The notes beneath the pieces are model-generated. The model did not search any database, had not been told where the DNA came from, and worked only from the letters and a program-made list of their open reading frames with translations. From the NCBI GenBank assembly GCA_026545765.1, contig CM048840.1, positions 51,956,580-52,020,579 on the forward strand: a stretch of DNA of 64,000 nt, in the 5' to 3' direction. Positions 58,211-64,000 of this stretch are shown one piece after another. The DNA comes from Plantago major. Lineage: Eukaryota; Streptophyta; Magnoliopsida; Lamiales; Plantaginaceae. Numbering within the stretch: position 1 is the stretch's first letter; each line of letters begins with the position of its first letter. The translations under genes were made by a program, and so were the position numbers.

Positions 58211-58239
58211 AAAATGTTTTGATACTAAAGGTTTAGAAA
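58211..58239 (+). repeat. 29-bp direct repeat, left copy
   Basis: AAAATGTTTTGATACTAAAG followed by GTTTAGAAA. The right copy at 59211-59239 differs by one base and starts exactly 1000 bp later. Confidence 0.9.
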
Positions 58240-58433
58240 ACAGAAAACAGAGTACGTAATACATAGATTAGAATTCTTAGTACACATAGTAACTCATCCA
58301 ACACAGGTTAGCCAGACTTAAACACGAAATAGCACACAATTAAATATGACATATGATTTTTTCCCTCGCAAAACGATATAAGAAAAGAAACAAGTAGGTT
58401 CGAAACTTTACCGAAATCAGAGCTGATAACTAT
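58240..58433. other. Short noncoding stretch
   Basis: Between the left direct repeat and the LTR-like sequence. Nothing recognised beyond AT-rich DNA; possibly intron of the Mutator-like fragment. Confidence 0.3.
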
Positions 58434-59070
58434 GTTGAACAATCGAACAATTCCGATCAAATAACCGATCGAACAAAGACGATTATGAAACTACAATCAA
58501 TCGAATGCGTAAAGAAATCAACACAAGATTTACGTGGTTCGGCTTAGCCTACATCCACGGAAAACAACAAGAACAATTCACTAATCAATGAAAGATTACA
58601 AGAATCCGAGAAGCTCACAAGCAATCAACAATGGCAATTTTCTCTCTTCTCTCTATTCTCCTCTCACTAGTGTTTCTCTCACTATAACTGACAATTGAAT
58701 GATTAATGGAATGATTCTCTCAATCAATTACAGAAATACAAGCTTATATACACGAATTACACAACAATTGAAATGAATTCGGAAGAGACGAACTAGATGC
58801 TCTGTTTCTGTAAATAGCCAACTAACTTTCCCTCGCCTGTGTTTAAACCTCAACCGTTAGATTGATCAGATCAACGATTCCTGTGCAATCTGGCAAAATA
58901 AGATGTACTCAGTAATCTTGCAGAAACAAACCATAGAATCTGTACTAAAACCCCTAGAAACTGTACTAGTTCCCACAAAATCTGTACTAAAACCCACAGA
59001 AACTGTCTAATCTTCACAAACTAACTAAAGTGCAGATGCAACGAACTAGACATAAAAGCCTTTCTTGACA
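58434..59070 (-). repeat. Solo-LTR candidate, Copia-like
   Basis: Minus strand runs TGTCAAGAAAGG to ATAGTTATCA with TG/CA ends, 637 bp. It has TATATAAG near 58742-58752 and GAACCACGTAAATCTTGTG (about 58525-58545), a phrase common in plant Copia LTRs near the transcript start. No partner LTR, primer site or clear target duplication was found. Confidence 0.5.
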
Positions 59071-59210
59071 GATCGAGCGAAAACAATGCAGTTGGAATGC
59101 GGGAAAAGAATGGAAACAACGAAGGTTTATTTGCGGTAGTTTTGAGAGAAGATCGATCGGATACAAGAGGCTTTTTACAGTAGAAGGATGTTGGCATTAG
59201 TTTACAAAAG

Positions 59211-59239
59211 AAAACGTTTTGATACTAAAGGTTTAGAAA
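59211..59239 (+). repeat. 29-bp direct repeat, right copy
   Basis: AAAACGTTTTGATACTAAAG followed by GTTTAGAAA; see the left copy at 58211. Confidence 0.9.
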
Positions 59240-59429
59240 GAAATAAAAAGAAGGCAAAGGTCAATTAGAGATGAGACGTGAAAGAGTCGAGTCCTTTAAC
59301 AAGTAAAACTCTAATATCACAATGATAAGTAATCTTCAACTAAAACAATTAAGATGATAAATAATTAATCAATGAATAAGGATAAACGAAATTAACAAGT
59401 TAGGAGAACCGAGAAAAGAAAATACGGGG

Positions 59430-60026
59430 TTTTACAATTCTCGTAAAAATTGTTGCCGTAGCTAAGATTGCTACAGTCAGGGTCAAAACCTTTGTTTCCC
59501 CCAGGAAACCCGCTAGGCTGATTACCTTGCCATTTCCCATTATTCCTTTGAACCCAGTTAGCAACTGCCTCATTTGGGTTCTCTGCCATCGCTGCTGGTA
59601 AACGGCATTGATTAGCTCCATGCCTGTAGTTTCCATAGAGGTTGCATCTCTCATTGTAAGGAACTGTTGGTGTGCGAATCACGCTTATCATGCGCAACAA
59701 CTGGATCTCTCTACGCAATTCCTCAACTCCTGGGGAATTTGATTCTTCTACAAACTTAGCTTCTTGTATTTGGCTTTTAGTCTTTCCTATGATTCCTTTG
59801 TGCTGAGATGAAACAGCAAGTTTCGCGAAGCATTCCTTGAGCTCAGTAGTGCTGCTTTCCAGTACAGAACCCCCCAGACTCATCTCGGCCAACACTTGAT
59901 CTTCCCTGTGCAACCCATCATAGTAGGTATGGCACAAAGCCATATCATCGAACCAGTTGTGTGGGCATTGGGAGAGTAGCAGATTAAAGCGTTCATAGGC
60001 TTCGTGCATTGACTCATCATACTTTT
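59430..60026 (-). pseudogene. Athila-type gag fragment beside Athila-F
   Basis: Minus strand: SERIKKYDESMHEAYERFNL, then LLSQCPHNWFDDMALCHTYY and DGL, the Athila/gypsy gag core, followed by GGSVLESSTTELKECFAKLA and a zinc knuckle-like CNLYGNYRHGANQC near 59625-59665. It ends around 59430 in unrelated DNA. At 60027 the Athila-F LTR begins in the middle of the gag core, so Athila-F inserted into this older element, of which nothing else is visible. Lightly broken. Confidence 0.8.
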
Positions 60027-61235
60027 TGATGCGCTCAGAAATTACTACTTATATTAACCCAAGTAGAAAAAGTGATTGTTGTAGACAATGCTCTTAACCA
60101 CAGGATCGTTCTCTCGAGGAATTGATCAAGCTAGTTCAAATAGAATAGACTCGCTTACATTCGTTGTAAACAGATAGTTGGATAGTTGGCGATACTTCAA
60201 CCTTAGCATAAAATCTAAACAATCACAAGACAAGGTAATACCTAGATCATGCAATTCTACAAACAAAAGAAGATAATAAATCCTTTCATGGAGTGTGCTT
60301 ATACGAGAGGACCAATTAAGGTTACCTAGTCGCAGATCACACCACCCTGCTATTGCTAATTCAACCAAATACGGACTATAAGTACGTATGAACTACAAAA
60401 AGCCTGTCACTAGCTATGCATTCATCCGGATATAGCCTAATTAATGATAACGATAGAAGCAAGTTCACACCGATACAACATACGTTCTGTGATCAGAGGT
60501 AACAACCTGTCACGTACAAAATAAATAGGAATCCACCAAATTTTGCACGATTGATACGTGAATACGTCTAGGACACGAGATCGTCTGAAAGGAAATAAGC
60601 TTCAATTGAAAGAGAGATTGAATCTCTAGATTGTTTACAATGCTTGAATTGAAAGAAGATATTACTAAGAGGTATGAAGATATGAAAAATTAAACTACTG
60701 ATACAAGTGGTCTATTTATAAGACCAAGGAAGTAGAAATTTGAAATAATGGGAAAAAACTGCCAGAAATCATGTGTTGAACTGGTCCTGTCAGTGCTCAC
60801 CGCGCTGAGCTTCCCTTGGAAGTACAACTCACGGCGGTCTCATACTCTGCGAAACAGCTCGTAGTCTTTCTTGCTTGGCTGGACCGCGGTGAGCCTCCGT
60901 ATTGAAGGAGCTCACCGCGATGAGGTACATATCCTGAGAAACTTCCAATTTTTCCACTTCTTCCTAATCTCACTCCCTTTTCTCAACCTCCATGTCACCA
61001 CCTTGGAGTAATGGCCCACTACTTGGCCTTGTGTGCTTCTAGAAGCTTTGGAAGGGCTTCAAATTGCACAATGGTCCTCCATCTTCTTGCATTTACCTAA
61101 AAACACCTAAAAAAGTACAAAAACACACAAAATACCCAAATGTGAAAATGAACTAAAACACTAATAAAAAGGCTAGAAGACAAATAAAATACGGCTAAAA
61201 AAGACTAAATGAGTCGTTAAAATATTGACTCATCA
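60027..61235 (-). repeat. Athila-F 3' LTR
   Basis: 1209 bp, minus strand TGATGAGTCAATATT to GAGCGCATCA. The start has the inverted repeat ATGAGTC/GACTCAT. A cluster of palindromes of the type CTCACCGCGATGAG and CTCACCGCGCTGAG lies at 60795-60930. Confidence 0.87.
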
Positions 61236-62760
61236 AACTCCCCAAACCGAACCTTTGCTCTTCCTCAAGCAAACAAGGCTCTAAAACGTCCTAGAAAAGA
61301 AAAACACATAGACACAATAAAACACAGAAAAGTTCAATCAACAAGCTACCGGAACAACTATTGCAAGAGTCAAGCCTAAAACGTATGTTAACTTGTATCC
61401 CCGTTAACGTTGGCAAGTAGCTTAACAAGGATCACAATCTTCTGTTTCACAAGTAAATAAAACTTCGACTTACCCTAGCAGTCCCTCACAAAAGGATAAT
61501 ATAAGTGCAACTCAAGTCTCTCTTCTGGAAGTGTCCAGTAAATAAAGGTTTTCGCTCAAGACTTAACTCAGGAAGGTGACAACAAACGTCACAAACATGC
61601 CACTAATATTACATGATTTTGCACTCAATTCAAACAAATCAGAAAGGAATTTTTGGTGAAAAAGGGTCGAAATCAATACAAGGAAATAGATAAAGCTGTC
61701 GTTCTCGTGCTTTGCTCTTTTTGCACGTTTTATTTCTCTTTTTTTTTTTCTTGTGCTTTGCTCTTTTTGCACAGATTTTTATTTTTTGATTTTTTATCTC
61801 AATTTTGCAAGTGTATCCCAATAGTTTGCTCAAGATCCGCACTTTTGTGCGTGTCGGTTTGGAGTACACCCCATCAACCCTCACAACATATGAGAACCGC
61901 CCACGCGCTGGTTTATAGGTAGTATTTGGCATGCAATTTGAGAACATAACTATCAACCCTCACAGCATACGCATAATCAGCCCCGCGTTGGTTTATAGGT
62001 AGTATTTGGGAATGCCCAACACGATCTCAAACAATCAGAAGGATCCTGGGAAAACACTTTGAGATTTTTTTTAGAACGGCAGCAAGCAATACAAAACAGG
62101 TTTCAATATCGACCAAATGCGCAAAAATATAGAGTGGAGTGAAGTAACTAGTATCCTTCTCCCCAAACCTGTTCCTTGGAACGGGTTTGGGAATCGAGAT
62201 AACAAGCCAAAATGTCGTTCGTCATACTCATTTTAAAAAGGGTGCACATGTATATGAAGTGACGCAAGGATTTCCTTGCTCATCCTACTAGAATCACACA
62301 TTTGCCGGTACAATATTTTTTCTTCGGCTCAATAAGGCTTCTCACCGGTTTTTTGACTGCTAGAATAGGAAGACTTTCTATTTACAAGTGAAACGGACTA
62401 AAGTGATTTTTGAAAATTCCTCAATACTAGTTAAAGGCTATCAAAGATCACATCAATAAAAGGCTTATCTAATGCAATAGATAACCGACTTTTCAGAAGA
62501 ACTCAAACTCGACAGAAAAAAAAAAAAAAATTGAAATAGGCCAAAAGACGACTCACACAAGATTAAGCAAAAGTGGCTAACATACCACTCAACACCACCA
62601 AACTAAACAAAAAAAAACACATATATACATACATACAAGCAGCGTAGATAAAACATACCGAACATACCGAGGCATTTAAACATATGAAATACAACTTCCC
62701 TCCCCAAACCTATTCAATAGCTAGACCCTAGCATATAGAATAAATAAAAGGACAAAGTTG
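61236..62760 (-). other. Athila-F 3' noncoding region
   Basis: Carries the same islands as Athila-A and -B, read on the minus strand: the GCACAAAAGTGC hairpin (61840-61855), CTACCTATAAACC twice (about 61910 and 61993) and AAAAAATATTGTACCGGC near 62305. The CTACCTATA...CCCTCAC segment is tandemly duplicated here. Ends GAAGAGCAAAGGTTCGGTTT then GGGGAGT before the LTR. Confidence 0.83.
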
Positions 62761-62765
62761 TAGAG

Positions 62766-63660
62766 TTACCGCCCGTAGTATGCCTCGGTCGGCATGGTCA
62801 ATGGAAAGAGGGCGGACCGTGGGGGTCCGGAAGAAGATCCTCCTCCAAAACGCTGTCGCCAATCATCCGTCTGAGCTTTGCGCATCTGCTCCATTCGCGC
62901 TAGGCGCTCAGTCGCCTTTGTGTCCGACATAGAAATGTGTTGTGAGAGACTCGAATCCCACTGATCCAAGTGCTCACCAAACCGCTGCGATACTCCATGT
63001 ATGCTCCTCAAATCTGCGATAAATTCTTGGCAGCACCCCGTAACTCAGAGTAATCGGAGGCTAGCATGCTTTGCCTCCTCTCAATATGCTCAAACTGGGG
63101 CCCCATCCACTCCTGGAATTGAGTACTCAACCTCTGAAAATCCACAGTTAGATCTTTCTGTTCTCCTGAGTGTGGTGGATCGTCGTTCTCGTCATCAGTC
63201 TCTTCTACAAATATCTCTTTGTACCCTGTGTCATCCTCGGGATCGAAGTCGCTATCATCCTCCTCCTCTTCCTCTTCGTTGAACTCAATTGGATGTAGAG
63301 CACTCCAGCTTTCCACGGTTGCCTCAATAGTTCGTATCTCTTTTGAGTCCAAGCAACCCTTCTGCTGACCATTCTTGATGATGTTTGGCACTCCTGTGGC
63401 CTCACACATCTTGGTGATCAAACACGGAAATCCTAACACCTTAGGGCTATGCCAAATGTCTCTGCCAAGATGATGTCTCCTGCGTTGACGAACTTATTCC
63501 TGATCAGTGCCGCTATCAATCGGCAAGTAGGAGCAAGCATCTTGGTGAAGGAGGAGTTGGGGATCAAGTTATACTGAACCCAATGTACCCAAACCCTTGC
63601 GAGTGGGTTAAGTAGCATATGGCTCAGCCTTCGAACCCTTTTTTCTGTTTTAAAACTTGG
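62766..63660 (-). pseudogene. Athila-F env-position ORF (fossil)
   Basis: Minus strand: LLNPLARVWVHWVQYNLIPN, ALIRNKFVNAGDIILAETFG, then LGFPCLITKMCEATGVPNII, followed by an acidic run (EEEEEEDDSDFDPEDD) and a helical tail. The first part fits the putative plant transposon protein domain seen in the env-position ORF of Athila relatives (P....W..F....P......V...R..L.......VG..I, then FP.LIT.LC...GV). No membrane segment is visible in the part present. Broken at a few points; its upstream end is near the Athila-B-type LTR insertion at 63676. Confidence 0.68.
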
Positions 63661-63675
63661 GTGGGTAACAGCTTC

Positions 63676-64000
63676 TGATGAGACAATATTCTAACGTCTC
63701 ATTTGGTCTTTTTTAGCGATCTTTGTGAGTCTTTGTCTTTAGTTTTGTAGTCTTTTTAGTTCGTTTTTACGCTTGGGTGTTTTGTTTGTGTTTTGTAGAA
63801 ATCTGTGTCTTTTGAGCCGTTTGAAGACAAGCTGCTTAGCATGGCTCGCCGCGGTGAGATTTTACGAGCTTGGCATTGGCAGTTCCAGCATGGGTCGCCG
63901 CGGCGAGGAAATCAGTCCGCCGCGGCAAGATTTTACAAGTGATGCTCCTGTTTGAAGATTGAAGCTCGCCACGGCGAGATTTTACGAGTTGGATATACAA
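63676..64000 (+). repeat. Athila-B-family LTR start (second member)
   Basis: TGATGAGACAATATTC as in Athila-B, with palindromes (CTCGCCGCGGTGAG, TCGCCGCGGCGAG) from 63840. It is cut by the window end, so a solo LTR cannot be told from a full element. GCTTC at 63671-63675 would be the left target copy. Confidence 0.85.

Larger units (their letters stand above)
60027..64000 (-). mobile_element. Athila-F: Athila-type element, 3' part, runs off the right edge
   Basis: On the minus strand: an env-position ORF (63660 down to 62766), a 3' noncoding block and a 3' LTR (61235 down to 60027). At 63676 an Athila-B-type LTR in plus orientation interrupts it. Gag and pol would lie beyond the window. Broken in the ORF. 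Confidence 0.82.

Noticed and set aside
58434-59070. Complete LTR retrotransposon around the solo-LTR candidate
   Set aside because: No second LTR, primer site or target duplication was found within the window.

Overview
The window is plant nuclear DNA, almost certainly from a flowering plant with a large, retrotransposon-rich genome. The evidence is Sirevirus-type Ty1/copia elements with tRNA-iMet primer sites, Athila-type Ty3/gypsy elements with tRNA-Asp-like primer sites and env-position ORFs, a Mutator-like transposase piece and a plant LINE. I cannot name the species. No host gene is clearly intact; about 85-90 percent of the window is LTR-retrotransposon sequence. Below, elements are called Sire-1, Sire-2, Sire-3, Copia-D, Athila-A, Athila-B, Athila-F and LTR-E; the names are mine.

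Layout. 1-11628 (+): Sire-1, cut by the left edge: pol, a hairpin-bearing spacer, a 5.5 kb extra ORF with an array of small introns, and the 3' LTR. It sits in Sire-2 (-), of which the 5' LTR, primer site and first codons of gag remain (11629-13411). 13412-14408: host-like DNA with an unrecognised gene fragment. 14409-54206: a nest. Copia-D (-) holds Athila-A (+, 18939-49105), which holds Athila-B (+, 20757-44638), whose 3' LTR holds Sire-3 (+, 28909-44162); Copia-D's gag separately holds LTR-E (50725-53197). Target duplications support the order: attat (Copia-D), acagc/acaga (Athila-A, one mismatch), cactg (Athila-B), taggg (Sire-3). 54207-59430: older, AT-rich DNA with a microsatellite, a LINE tail, a tRNA-like Pol III head, a decayed GRF-type zinc-finger-like gene, a Mutator transposase N-terminus and a solo-LTR candidate. 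59430-64000: an Athila gag piece (-), then Athila-F (-) with 3' LTR, 3' noncoding block and env-position ORF, then the start of another Athila-B-type LTR (+) running off the right edge.

All the retroelements are broken fossils. Sire-3 is the youngest: its two 1433-bp LTRs differ by about 17 substitutions by eye, roughly half a million years at a rate of 1.3e-8 per site per year. The clearest unexplained signals are noncoding: tandem covarying hairpins in the Sirevirus LTRs and in the pol/extra-ORF spacer, symmetric phase-0 mini-introns in the extra ORF, family-specific CpG-rich palindromes in the Athila LTRs, and a conserved 3' noncoding block shared by three Athila families.
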